In this document: piece by piece, positions 26,750-35,131 of the stretch
How positions within the stretch are numbered: the stretch's first letter is position 1
How the letters are laid out: every line of letters begins with the position of its first letter
Origin: Panagrolaimus kolymaensis
Taxonomy: Eukaryota; Nematoda; Chromadorea; Rhabditida; Panagrolaimidae
Direction of reading: 5' to 3'
DNA: 64,000 nucleotides
Assembly (NCBI GenBank): GCA_028622995.1
Contig: JAJQJQ010000075.1
Span: 496,001-560,000, forward strand
The notes under the pieces: model-generated
The model's database searches: none
Told to the model about the DNA's origin: nothing
What the model saw: the letters and a program-made list of their open reading frames with translations, nothing else
Made by a program: the position numbers and the translations under genes

Positions 26750-27761
26750 TTATTGAGATCGTACACTAAAAGAGAAATGTTGAGAAATGATGATTAAACA
26801 AACTAAAAGTCCTTACCGTGGTCGTTTACGTTGAATTGGTGTTGAAGATGCAAAAGCAGGAGTTCGAGAAGGACTTTCCAAGTCCTTTAAATTCAAAGTA
26901 TTCAATCGATTACCAAGTTGGCTGTTAGGTGTTGAAGGAATTTGTGGCGATGTTGAAGTTGCTTGAGGTTGAGATGAAAGTCCATCATTTTCTGTTTGCG
27001 TTTCTTCATGTTGAAGTGCTTGAGAAGTCGATGGTTGTTGAATTTGAGATGAAGCTCCATCATTTTGGGATTGCGTTTCTTCATGAGGTCGTTGAGAAGA
27101 TACGTCTAAAAATGTTTATTGTTTTAAAGTACTACACATAGTACATACCTTGACTAACTTGTGTTCCAGTTCGATCATCGATAATCTCATCATCAACTTC
27201 TTCATTCTCATCTGAAAAAGTGCGATTAAAATTTCGAGGTGAATTCATTATCACTAAGAATCTTACCATTTTGAAGAGGAAAGTCACTTGAATACAGCTG
27301 AATATCTCGAACAAGCTTTTTAATTCCCACTTTTGGATTTTTGTTTAGGGTTGTTAAAGCGTCGAAGAAGTCCATAAGTAGTTGAACACCACTATCACAT
27401 TTCAAGTTCAAAACATGAGATACTTCATAAAATCTTTGCAAAGCATCAGCAAAAGTCGTTTGATTGAGCTATAAAAATATAAAGTACTATAAATATCGAA
27501 TGAATAAAACGTACAGGAATATGTAAGTCATCAACATCTATAAAGTAACGTCGAGAATGATTATAATATGTTCCCATGATAGATGGCCCAAGTACTTTAA
27601 CCATTCCTTTCTTCTTTTCCATAAGACCTTCAACATGTAAGTTGTCCTTAAAGAAAGAGATTAATAAGGTTAAAATCAATTGAAAAACATACCGTTTCCA
27701 AATAAAGCTTATGCAAAGAGCAGTGCTTTGCAAGTCCACATTTATGTTTCTTCGTTTTGAG
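26750..27761 (-). CDS. Leftward gene, 3' portion (six exons, unknown protein; 5' part not resolved)
   Basis: On the minus strand six exons join in phase: 27761(or earlier)-27694, 27646-27515, 27468-27267, 27211-27149, 27105-26817 and 26765-26750, separated by introns of 43-55 bp with GTATGT, GTACGT or GTAAGN donors and TTTAAG, TTATAG, TTTCAG or TTTTAG acceptors. From the second exon on they encode 233 residues and end in TAA. The N-terminal side is basic (LKTKKHKC) followed by DNLHVEGLMEKKKG. A probably helical middle includes FADALQRFYEV and LLMDFFDALTTL. Then come an acidic stretch (DENEEVDDEIIDD), a Q/S/T-rich tail with an internal duplication (EETQ-x2-NDG-x-SSQ twice), and a basic end (QRKRPRVR) that could be a nuclear signal. 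I do not recognise the family. The helical part recalls the post-catalytic region of P/THAP-type transposases only very loosely. Two alternative frames over 26902-27141 lack this exon logic and are shadows. Confidence 0.6.
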
Positions 27762-27771
27762 TAAAATTAAT

Positions 27772-28120
27772 AGTCCATGAAGTAGCAGTTTGAGTAACTT
27801 CAAAAGTCCATGAAGTAGCAGTTCGAGTATGTTCCTAAGTCCATGAAGCACATACGTGAGCAAGACAAGCACATTGTGATACTTCCAATATCGTGAAGCA
27901 GCCGTTTGAGTATGTCAAAAGTCCATGAAGAAACAGTATGAGTTATTTATAAGCCCATGAAGCACAACGTCGAGTAATTTCAAAAAACGATTATGAAGCA
28001 GTTCTAGTAAGTTCCAACGTCGATAAAGCAGCTACTCAAGCAAGACAAGCAGTATGAGAAACATCCAAAGTCGATGATGCTGCAGTTTGATTAACTATTA
28101 AAGTGCATGAAATAGCAAGG
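27772..28120 (-). repeat. Ten degenerate 33 bp (11-codon) repeats upstream of the leftward exons
   Basis: Units begin with agtccatgaag on the plus strand. Eight are about 31-33 bp and two are about 51 bp. On the minus strand the cleanest copies encode FEVTQTATSWT twice in a row, then a related INFTQNEE. Other units carry stop codons or shifted frames. Related but more decayed copies (EVTLASSTFDV, STSEVSQAVA) lie at about 28210-28310. The motif resembles the Q/T/S/A-rich part of the rightward gene (for example QATTSTFEDNQN), so this is probably the decayed N-terminal repeat domain of the leftward gene. Confidence 0.65.
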
Positions 28121-28154
28121 TTAAAAGGTTTTTACAAACGAAGACGAAGAATAT

Positions 28155-28544
28155 CCTGAAAACTAACTTTCATGACAAAAATGACTAATAAATCTTACCT
28201 TTATGATTTGCAACTGCTTGAGAAACTTCCGAAGTTGATAAGAAATTGAAGAAAAAAAGGAGCAAATTATATTACGTCGAAAGTTGATGATGCTAGTGTT
28301 ACTTCTGATTCGATATAGCGAATGATGAAGCAGGAAAAAAAGAAGGTAAGACTCTGAAAATTTAAACAAAAAGAGCAATTAAAAAAGGTGGATTACTTAC
28401 AAATGGCCAAACCAAGTCAGGAAAAGGTGAAGTCAAATCAGGAGAACGGAAAACATGCGCAGTAGTAGTAATAGGCGAAGATGCTAAAGAACCATAAAAA
28501 GTTAGTAAGTAATTAATAATAGGATAGAAAAAAAAACAAAACAT
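28155..28544 (-). pseudogene. Decayed 5' exons of the leftward gene
   Basis: Just outside the central inverted repeat, the minus strand shows a GTTTGT donor (near 28551), a TTTAG acceptor (28484-28485), an 83 nt exon at 28401-28483 reading ASSPITTTAHVFRSPDLTSP in part, a GTAAGT donor at 28399-28400, a TTTTCAG acceptor ending at 28354, a further exon to about 28199, and another GTAAGA donor and TTTTCAG acceptor (28198-28156). The splice signals are convincing, but joining the exons gives stop codons in every phase I tried, so this end looks broken or my exon model is wrong. Together with the 33 bp repeats it links the central promoter region to the intact 3' exons. Confidence 0.45.
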
Positions 28545-28681
28545 GCAACAAACCTCTCAATAATCAAGGACTTACTCACAAAAATCTGCTTCAAATAAAA
28601 GGCAGCAAAAAAATATTCTAAGTTTCAAAAGAAGGCAGCAAAAAAGAGAAGGAACAAAAAAGTTGGCAAATGAATGAAGAA
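28545..28681 (+). repeat. Central inverted repeat, left arm
   Basis: This arm pairs with 28782-28919 over 137-138 bp with one mismatch and one 1 bp gap (five versus six A in the caaaaatctg segment). Each arm contains two ggcagcaaaaaa boxes and, read outward, a gtgagtaagtcc segment that looks like a strong splice donor. Confidence 0.93.
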
Positions 28682-28781
28682 GAAAAAAGTGCGAGTAAAA
28701 AACTCGCCTTCAGCGTTCCCAAGCTTCTTTCACGAAACATTTCGCAAATTTTTTCGCACGCTGCAGAAGCGTTTCCTTTCA

Positions 28782-28919
28782 TTCTTCATTCATTTGCCAA
28801 CTTTTTTGTTCCTTCTCTTTTTTGCTGCCTTCTTTTGAAACTTAGAATATTTTTTTGCTGCCTTTTATTTGAAGCAGATTTTTTGTGAGTAAGTCCTTGA
28901 TTATTGAGAGGTATGTTGC
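28782..28919 (-). repeat. Central inverted repeat, right arm
   Basis: Mirror copy of 28545-28681. It ends at gtatgttgc, where the left arm's mirror reads gtttgttgc. It lies directly upstream of the rightward coding region and includes an in-frame stop at 28870-28872, upstream of the first ATG. Confidence 0.93.
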
Positions 28920-29667
28920 TCAACAATCAATTCCATCATATCCTTTGACTTCGATGGCTCCTCAAAGCAATCAACAAATGACTTCACCAGCAACCGGATA
29001 TTATGATCAATATGGAAACTTGTATTGTTGGAACGACTTTGCTTATGTATGTTATTTATTTGATAAAATATCTCAATAATTTTTGTTATTTTTAGGTTCC
29101 ATATGGCACATATTATCCTCCTCAACCCCAAGCTCCTGTTCCTTCTGGTGATCAACAAGCTGCTTCTTCAACGTTGGAACCTCATCATGGTACTGGTTTT
29201 GCACAACAAGCTCTTTCTTTGCCGTTGGATCCTCTTAATCCTCAAGCTAATCTAGAAGGAACATCGACATTGGAAGCTAACCAAACTGCTCCAAATACTA
29301 CGCAAGCTACTACTTCGACGTTTGAAGATAACCAAAACGGTAAAAAGGAAGCTGAATCAAACACTGCAAAAGAAGAAGAAGTAAAGGAAGCTCCTGTAAT
29401 CGACTTGAATTCATCAGATGTTCCTACTGCAAAACTTCCTAGTGACGGCTGGTATGAAAAAACTGTATGGACTCATGAAGACGAAGAAAAACAACTCGCC
29501 GAAGCTGCATCCAAATCTTCCTTGCCTTTGGAAGAAACAAAAAAAGAAGACGTTGTTGACGTGGTATGTAATTTTGCGTTGATTTTTTACAATTACAAGT
29601 TATTTTTTAGGTTCAGGAACGTCCTGTAAAGAAGCTCTATTGCCAAATTTCAAACGACTTCCTTTAT

Positions 29668-29670
29668 TGA
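29668..29670 (+). other. In-frame TGA, codon 207 of the rightward gene
   Basis: The context is cctttatTGAcatcgt, between codons for LY and HR. A single C-to-T change from CGA would explain it. The frame stays open on both sides and the downstream exons remain in phase. Confidence 0.75.
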
Positions 29671-29802
29671 CATCGTGTTCTGATTAATGGAAAGCCATTG
29701 GTGAAGAAGATCTTTCTCCAGCCGAGAAATATCAAATTTGACTTTGAACATCTTGAATGTGCTGGAATTATGCCACATGACTTGAATCATATGTTGTCTT
29801 TA

Positions 29803-29805
29803 TGA
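29803..29805 (+). other. In-frame TGA, codon 252 of the rightward gene
   Basis: The context is ttgtcttTATGAcgtcca, read as tta TGA cgt. As at codon 207, CGA would restore arginine, here followed by Arg-Pro-Ser. Confidence 0.75.
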
Positions 29806-30691
29806 CGTCCATCAAAGCATGTCATGATCAAATCAAATTATGCTGAAGGCGAAATGGAACGTGATTACTTGAAGACTTCGTTTTCAAGCTTGCAAAATTT
29901 CTGGGAAGAAGGTAAAAGCGTAAGTATAATATAATTTTTATCCATTAGTTCATTTTTTGGTTTTTTAGGTAAGCTTTAGTGGCAACTGGTGCAGCCGTAC
30001 TCTCGTTCTATTTGTTCAAAGCTTACCTGCAAAGATGAAATCATTCCAATGCATCGACTTCACTCTTCATATTGGTGGAAGACTTGAAAACTTCTTGGAC
30101 GGAAAAGGAACCTATCTTTGTGACTTGGAAAACTTTGAGTACGTTTAATATACAAATATAAAATCATTACAACTTTCGGTTTTTAGATTCGACTGTCGAC
30201 TTACTGACAACCGTACTTTGTTGATCAACCTCTCGAACTTTGCCAAACGATTCCGCTCACAAAAGCTCAAGCGTGTATTCCTTTGCTTTGAAAGAACTTG
30301 TGACTTGAAATACTTCAATGACGTTTTTCGTGTAAGTCTAATTTTTAATATTTTTATCCTTTATTTACATTGATTTTTTTAGTACTTGGAACCTGCAACA
30401 GCTATTGGAGCTAACATCACTCTTCTACATGATCAACATGTTGATGACAAAATCGATGACTTCTTCGTCAATGAAATGAGATTCACTCGTGGTCCACTCA
30501 TCCGTCACAATCCAGCTCTTCATCGTGATACAATGCCATTGCTGGCTTATGTTGTCTACAATGGTAATCGGAAAGCAAAGAATTATTCAATCGCATTCCG
30601 TTATGAAGTTGAAGATGAATAGCCTCTTTGTTTCTATTGTATTGTTTATTGACTTGTTTTTTGTTTATTGACTTGTTTTTTGTATTGACGT

Positions 30692-30697
30692 AATAAA
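30692..30697 (+). terminator. Poly(A) signal for the rightward gene, inside the right inverted repeat
   Basis: AATAAA lies 70 bp after the TAG stop, in the segment gacgtaataaatattttt. It mirrors the minus-strand signal at 26630-26635. Confidence 0.7.
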
Positions 30698-30900
30698 TAT
30701 TTTTTATAAAAATTTCCAAATTGTGTCTTTTTCAAAATTTTCATGGGGCAAATCAAAACAAACAAACGGAAAGCGGAAGAAAAATAACACTTTGTTAAAT
30801 TTTGAAAAATTTGCATTTTTCAAATTTTAAAACGGCCAAGCAAAAAAAATTACAGAATCGAAATATTGACACCAAATCGAATTTACACCAAATTGAATCT

Positions 30901-31119
30901 CTGTCATTACTTTTTTGGTCATTAAAATTTTTGTCATTACCTTTTTTGTCATGTCATTAATTTTTTGGTCATTACAACTCTTGTCATTACTTTTTTTGTC
31001 ATGTCATTAAAATTCTTGTCATGTCATTACTTCGCTTGTCATGACATTACTTTTTGTGTCATGTCATCACTTCGCTTGTCATGACATTACTTTTTTTTTC
31101 ATGTCATTAATTAATGACA
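30901..31119 (-). repeat. Subterminal TGACA repeats, right arm
   Basis: On the plus strand these read tgtcatt or ttgtcatgtcatta, the complement of the left-arm repeats, in the same 15-20 bp rhythm. At 31102-31119 two units meet head to head as a perfect 18 bp palindrome, TGTCATTAATTAATGACA. Confidence 0.85.
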
Positions 31120-31187
31120 AAATTTGGAACATGTCATTACTACTAACGTTGCTGGTGATACTCGTTTTGGACCATTTTTTTTCCGTG

Positions 31188-31189
31188 AA
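31188..31189. other. Candidate 2 bp target-site duplication, right copy (AA)
   Basis: AA immediately follows the terminal CCGTG, and the satellite then resumes with tgtcctaaacc at the expected phase. It matches the AA at 26129-26130. Confidence 0.5.
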
Positions 31190-31366
31190 TGTCCTAAACC
31201 TCCATTATTAATTTTTTTAAATTTAAAACATTGTTGCATCCTTCAATGAAGAATAAAACTTTGAAGCTCTCAGACTTTTTACTAAAAAATAAAAAGCATA
31301 GAAAATATTTATTTTCCTTAATTTTTGGAATTTTTTACACCCGTTTTTTACTATTTCATATGTGTT
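31190..31366 (+). repeat. First satellite monomer after the insertion
   Basis: This resumes mid-monomer at tgtcctaaacctcc, the caaatgtcc allele also present on the left side of the break, as expected if the insert split one monomer without loss. It runs into the 1,882 bp duplication. Confidence 0.8.
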
Positions 31367-34300
31367 TTACCTCCATTATTAATTTTTTTAAATTTAAAAC
31401 ATTGTTGCATCCTTCATTGCTGAATATAACTTAGAGGCTTTCCGACTTTTTACTAAAAAATAAAAAGCAGAGAAAATATTTATTTTCCTTAATTTTTGGA
31501 ATTTTTTACACCCGTTTTTTACTATTTCATATGTGTTTTACCTTCATTATTAATTTTTTTAAATTTAAAACATTGTTGCATCCTTCAATGAAGAATAAAA
31601 CTTTGAAGATCTCCGACTTTTTACTAAAAAATAAAAAGCAGAGAAAATATTTATTTTCCTTAATTTTTGGAATTTTTTACACCCGTTTTTTACTATTTCA
31701 TATGTGTTTTACCTCCATTATTAATTTTTTTAAATTTAAAACATTGTTGCATCCTTCATTGCTGAATATAACTTAGAGGCTTTCCGACTTTTTACTAAAA
31801 AATAAAAAGCAGAGAAAATATTTATTTTCCTTAATTTTTGGAATTTTTTACACCCGTTTTTTACTATTTCATATGTGTTTTACCTCCATTATTAATTTTT
31901 TTAAATTTAAAACATTGTTGCATCCTTCAATGAAGAATAAAACTTTGAAGATCTCGGACTTTTTACTAAAAAATAAAAAGCAGAGAAAATATTTATTTTC
32001 CTTAATTTTAGGAATTTTTTACACCCGTTTTTTACTATTTCATATGTGTTTTACCTCCATTATTAATTTTTTTTAATTTAAAACATTGTTGCATCCTTCA
32101 ATGAAGAATAAAACTTTGAAGCTCTCCGACTTTTTACTAAAAAATAAAAAGCAGAGAAAATATTTATTTTCCTTAATTTTTGGAATTTTTTACACCCGTT
32201 TTTTACTATTTCATATGTGTTTTACCTCCATTATTAATTTTTTTAAATTTAAAACATTGTTGCATCCTTCAATGAAGAATAAAACTTTGAAGCTCTCCGA
32301 CTTTTTACTAAAAAATAAAAAGCAGAGAAAATATTTATTTTCCTTAATTTTTGGAATTTTTTACACCCGTTTTTTACTATTTCATATGTGTTTTACCTCA
32401 AGTATTAATTTTTTTAAATTTAAAACATTGTTGCATCCTTCAATGAAGAATAAAACTTAGAAGCTCTCCGACTTTTTACTAAAAAATAAAAAGCAGAGAA
32501 AATATTTATTTTCCTTAATTTTTATAATTTTTTACACCCGTTTTTTACTATTTCATATGTGTTTTACCTCAAGCATTAATTTTTTTAAATTTAAAACATT
32601 GTTGCATCCTTCAATGAAGAATAAAACTTTGAAGCTCTCCGACATTTTACTAAAAAATAAAAAGCAGAGAAAATATTTATTTTCCTTAACTTTTGGAATT
32701 TTTTACACCCGTTTTTTACTATTTCAAATGTCCTAAACCTCCATTATTAATTTTTTTAAATTTAAAACATTGTTGCATCCTTCAATGAAGAATAAAACTT
32801 TGAAGCTCTCCGACTTTTTACTAAAAAATAAAAAGCCAAGAAAATATTTATTTTCCTTAATTTTTGGAATTTTTTACACCCGTTTTTTACTATTTCATAT
32901 GTGTTTTACCTCCATTATTAATTTTTTTAAATTTAAAACATTGTTGCATCCTTCATTGCTGAATATAACTTAGAGGCTTTCCGACTTTTTACTAAAAAAT
33001 AAAAAGCAGAGAAAATATTTATTTTCCTTAATTTTTGGAATTTTTTACACCCGTTTTTTACTATTTCATATGTGTTTTACCTCAAGCATTAATTTTTTTA
33101 AATTTAAAACATTATTTGCATCCTTCAATGAAGAATAAAACTTGGAAGCTCTCCGACTTTTTACTAAAAAATAAAAAGCAGAGAAAATATTTATTTTCCT
33201 TAATTTTTGGAATTTTTTACACCCGTTTTTTACTATTTCATATGTGTTTTACCTCCATTATTAATTTTTTTAAATTTAAAACATTGTTGCATCCTTCATT
33301 GCTGAATATAACTTAGAGGCTTTCCGACTTTTTACTAAAAAATAAAAAGCAGAGAAAATATTTATTTTCCTTAATTTTTGGAATTTTTTACACCCGTTTT
33401 TTACTATTTCATATGTGTTTTACCTTCATTATTAATTTTTTTAAATTTAAAACATTGTTGCATCCTTCAATGAAGAATAAAACTTTGAAGATCTCCGACT
33501 TTTTACTAAAAAATAAAAAGCAGAGAAAATATTTATTTTCCTTAATTTTTGGAATTTTTTACACCCGTTTTTTACTATTTCATATGTGTTTTACCTCCAT
33601 TATTAATTTTTTTAAATTTAAAACATTGTTGCATCCTTCATTGCTGAATATAACTTAGAGGCTTTCCGACTTTTTACTAAAAAATAAAAAGCAGAGAAAA
33701 TATTTATTTTCCTTAATTTTTGGAATTTTTTACACCCGTTTTTTACTATTTCATATGTGTTTTACCTCCATTATTAATTTTTTTAAATTTAAAACATTGT
33801 TGCATCCTTCAATGAAGAATAAAACTTTGAAGATCTCGGACTTTTTACTAAAAAATAAAAAGCAGAGAAAATATTTATTTTCCTTAATTTTAGGAATTTT
33901 TTACACCCGTTTTTTACTATTTCATATGTGTTTTACCTCCATTATTAATTTTTTTTAATTTAAAACATTGTTGCATCCTTCAATGAAGAATAAAACTTTG
34001 AAGCTCTCCGACTTTTTACTAAAAAATAAAAAGCAGAGAAAATATTTATTTTCCTTAATTTTTGGAATTTTTTACACCCGTTTTTTACTATTTCATATGT
34101 GTTTTACCTCCATTATTAATTTTTTTAAATTTAAAACATTGTTGCATCCTTCAATGAAGAATAAAACTTTGAAGCTCTCCGACTTTTTACTAAAAAATAA
34201 AAAGCAGAGAAAATATTTATTTTCCTTAATTTTTGGAATTTTTTACACCCGTTTTTTACTATTTCATATGTGTTTTACCTCAAGTATTAATTTTTTTAAA

Positions 34301-35131
34301 TTTAAAACATTGTTGCATCCTTCAATGAAGAATAAAACTTAGAAGCTCTCCGACTTTTTACTAAAAAATAAAAAGCAGAGAAAATATTTATTTTCCTTAA
34401 TTTTTATAATTTTTTACACCCGTTTTTTACTATTTCATATGTGTTTTACCTCAAGCATTAATTTTTTTAAATTTAAAACATTGTTGCATCCTTCAATGAA
34501 GAATAAAACTTTGAAGCTCTCCGACATTTTACTAAAAAATAAAAAGCAGAGAAAATATTTATTTTCCTTAACTTTTGGAATTTTTTACACCCGTTTTTTA
34601 CTATTTCAAATGTCCTAAACCTCCATTATTAATTTTTTTAAATTTAAAACATTGTTGCATCCTTCAATGAAGAATAAAACTTTGAAGCTCTCCGACTTTT
34701 TACTAAAAAATAAAAAGCCAAGAAAGTATTTATTTTCCTTAATTTTTGGAATTTTTTACACCCGTTTTTTACTATTTCATATGTGTTTTACCTCCATTAT
34801 TAATTTTTTTAAATTTAAAACATTGTTGCATCCTTCATTGCTGAATATAACTTAGAGGCTTTCCGACTTTTTACTAAAAAATAAAAAGCAGAGAAAATAT
34901 TTATTTTCCTTAATTTTTGGAATTTTTTACACCCGTTTTTTACTATTTCATATGTGTTTTACCTCAAGCATTAATTTTTTTAAATTTAAAACATTATTTG
35001 CATCCTTCAATGAAGAATAAAACTTGGAAGCTCTCCGACTTTTTACTAAAAAATAAAAAGCAGAGAAAATATTTATTTTCCTTAATTTTTGGAATTTTTT
35101 ACACCCGTTTTTTACTATTTCATATGTGTTT
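31367..35131 (+). repeat. Satellite block G: tandem duplication of a 1,882 bp (11-mer) unit
   Basis: 31367-33249 and 33250-35131 match at an offset of exactly 1,882 bp, including private variants such as ctcggacttt, ttttataattttt and aaaagccaagaaa. One difference seen is A at 32844 versus G at 34726. The unit includes monomers ending cattgctgaatataac, which I saw nowhere else in the window. Confidence 0.9.

Larger units (their letters stand above)
28545..28919. promoter_or_regulatory. Candidate bidirectional promoter between the divergent genes
   Basis: The two genes are read away from this interval, so it must hold both 5' ends. It consists of the two inverted arms and a unique loop at 28682-28781. 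The loop includes a small hairpin, gcgag at 28691-28695 with ctcgc at 28703-28707, and several ttcgca/tgcgaa words. No TATA box or other named element is clear. Near-identical arms would give both genes the same upstream sequence. Confidence 0.5.
28954..30622 (+). pseudogene. Rightward six-exon gene with two in-frame TGA codons, unknown protein
   Basis: The exons are 28954-29046, 29096-29563, 29611-29919, 29969-30138, 30187-30331 and 30383-30622. Introns are 47-51 bp with GTATGT, GTAAGT or GTACGT donors and TTTTAG acceptors, and all phases match. Total 1,425 nt, 474 codons plus TAG. The start is the first ATG after an in-frame stop at 28870-28872. Codons just upstream (AQQSIPSYPLTS) also look coding, so an unseen earlier exon is possible. 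Residues 1-60 are Q/P/Y-rich, 60-110 carry Q/T/S/A-rich repeats (STLEANQTA, TSTFEDNQN), 110-185 are acidic, and 190-474 look globular, with IDFTLHIGGRLENFL and KLKRVFLCF. The alternating leucine/aromatic pattern is loosely like F-box-associated nematode proteins, but I do not assign it. TGA at 29668-29670 (codon 207) and 29803-29805 (codon 252) interrupt exon 3; CGA (Arg) fits both. It is either a young pseudogene or a gene needing readthrough. Confidence 0.72.
26131..31187 (+). mobile_element. 5.06 kb inverted-repeat mobile element inserted in the satellite
   Basis: This is the only non-satellite DNA in the window. It interrupts a single monomer cleanly: the satellite phase at 26130 resumes at 31188 after a 2 bp AA overlap. 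Its ends form an imperfect inverted repeat (CACGCAGAAAAAAAT and, on the other strand, CACGGAAAAAAAAT). Long terminal inverted repeats follow at 26131-26687 and 30640-31187. Inside are two outward-facing multi-exon genes on either side of a central inverted repeat. The layout resembles foldback-type DNA transposons (long, internally repetitive inverted ends), but no recognisable transposase motif was found, so the superfamily is unassigned. It may be non-autonomous, or it may encode an unfamiliar mobility protein. Confidence 0.85.
30640..31187 (-). repeat. Right terminal inverted repeat of the element
   Basis: Reverse complement of the left arm. It begins 18 bp after the rightward gene's stop, so that gene's 3' UTR lies within it. 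The inner 260 bp or so (30640-30900) look nearly identical to the left arm. The TGACA-rich part (about 30900-31085) lacks about 30 bp relative to the left. The last 85 bp or so (31103-31187) hold sequence with no clear counterpart on the left, except the terminal CACGGAAAAAAAAT on the minus strand. Confidence 0.9.

Noticed and set aside
26902..27141. Open frames on both strands over the last large exon of the leftward gene
   Set aside because: Both are shadows. The minus-strand frame reading QNDGASSQ joins neighbouring exons in phase through proper splice sites, and these two do not.
28670..28888. 72-codon plus-strand frame from the centre loop through the right palindrome arm
   Set aside because: It could be a first exon, but its end is a stop next to the gtgagtaag donor, splicing from that donor does not give the right phase for exon 2, and its second half is merely the palindrome arm.
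28901..29158. Minus-strand frame opposite exons 1-2 of the rightward gene
   Set aside because: Shadow of the coding exon; it runs through an intron and has no splice support.
29668..29805. Selenocysteine decoding of the two TGA codons
   Set aside because: The flanking protein shows no redox motif, arginine fits both positions by a single change, and I see no clear selenocysteine-insertion hairpin in the short 3' region.
26131..31187. Assignment to P/THAP, hAT, mariner/Tc1 or Maverick families
   Set aside because: There is no zinc-binding THAP signature, DDE/D segment, polymerase or integrase motif that I can see. The 2 bp AA flank does not fit the 8 bp (P, hAT), TA (mariner) or 5-6 bp (Maverick) duplications.
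26131..31187. Helitron
   Set aside because: There are clear long inverted terminal repeats and a small target duplication, neither of which is a Helitron feature, and no Rep/helicase motif is seen.
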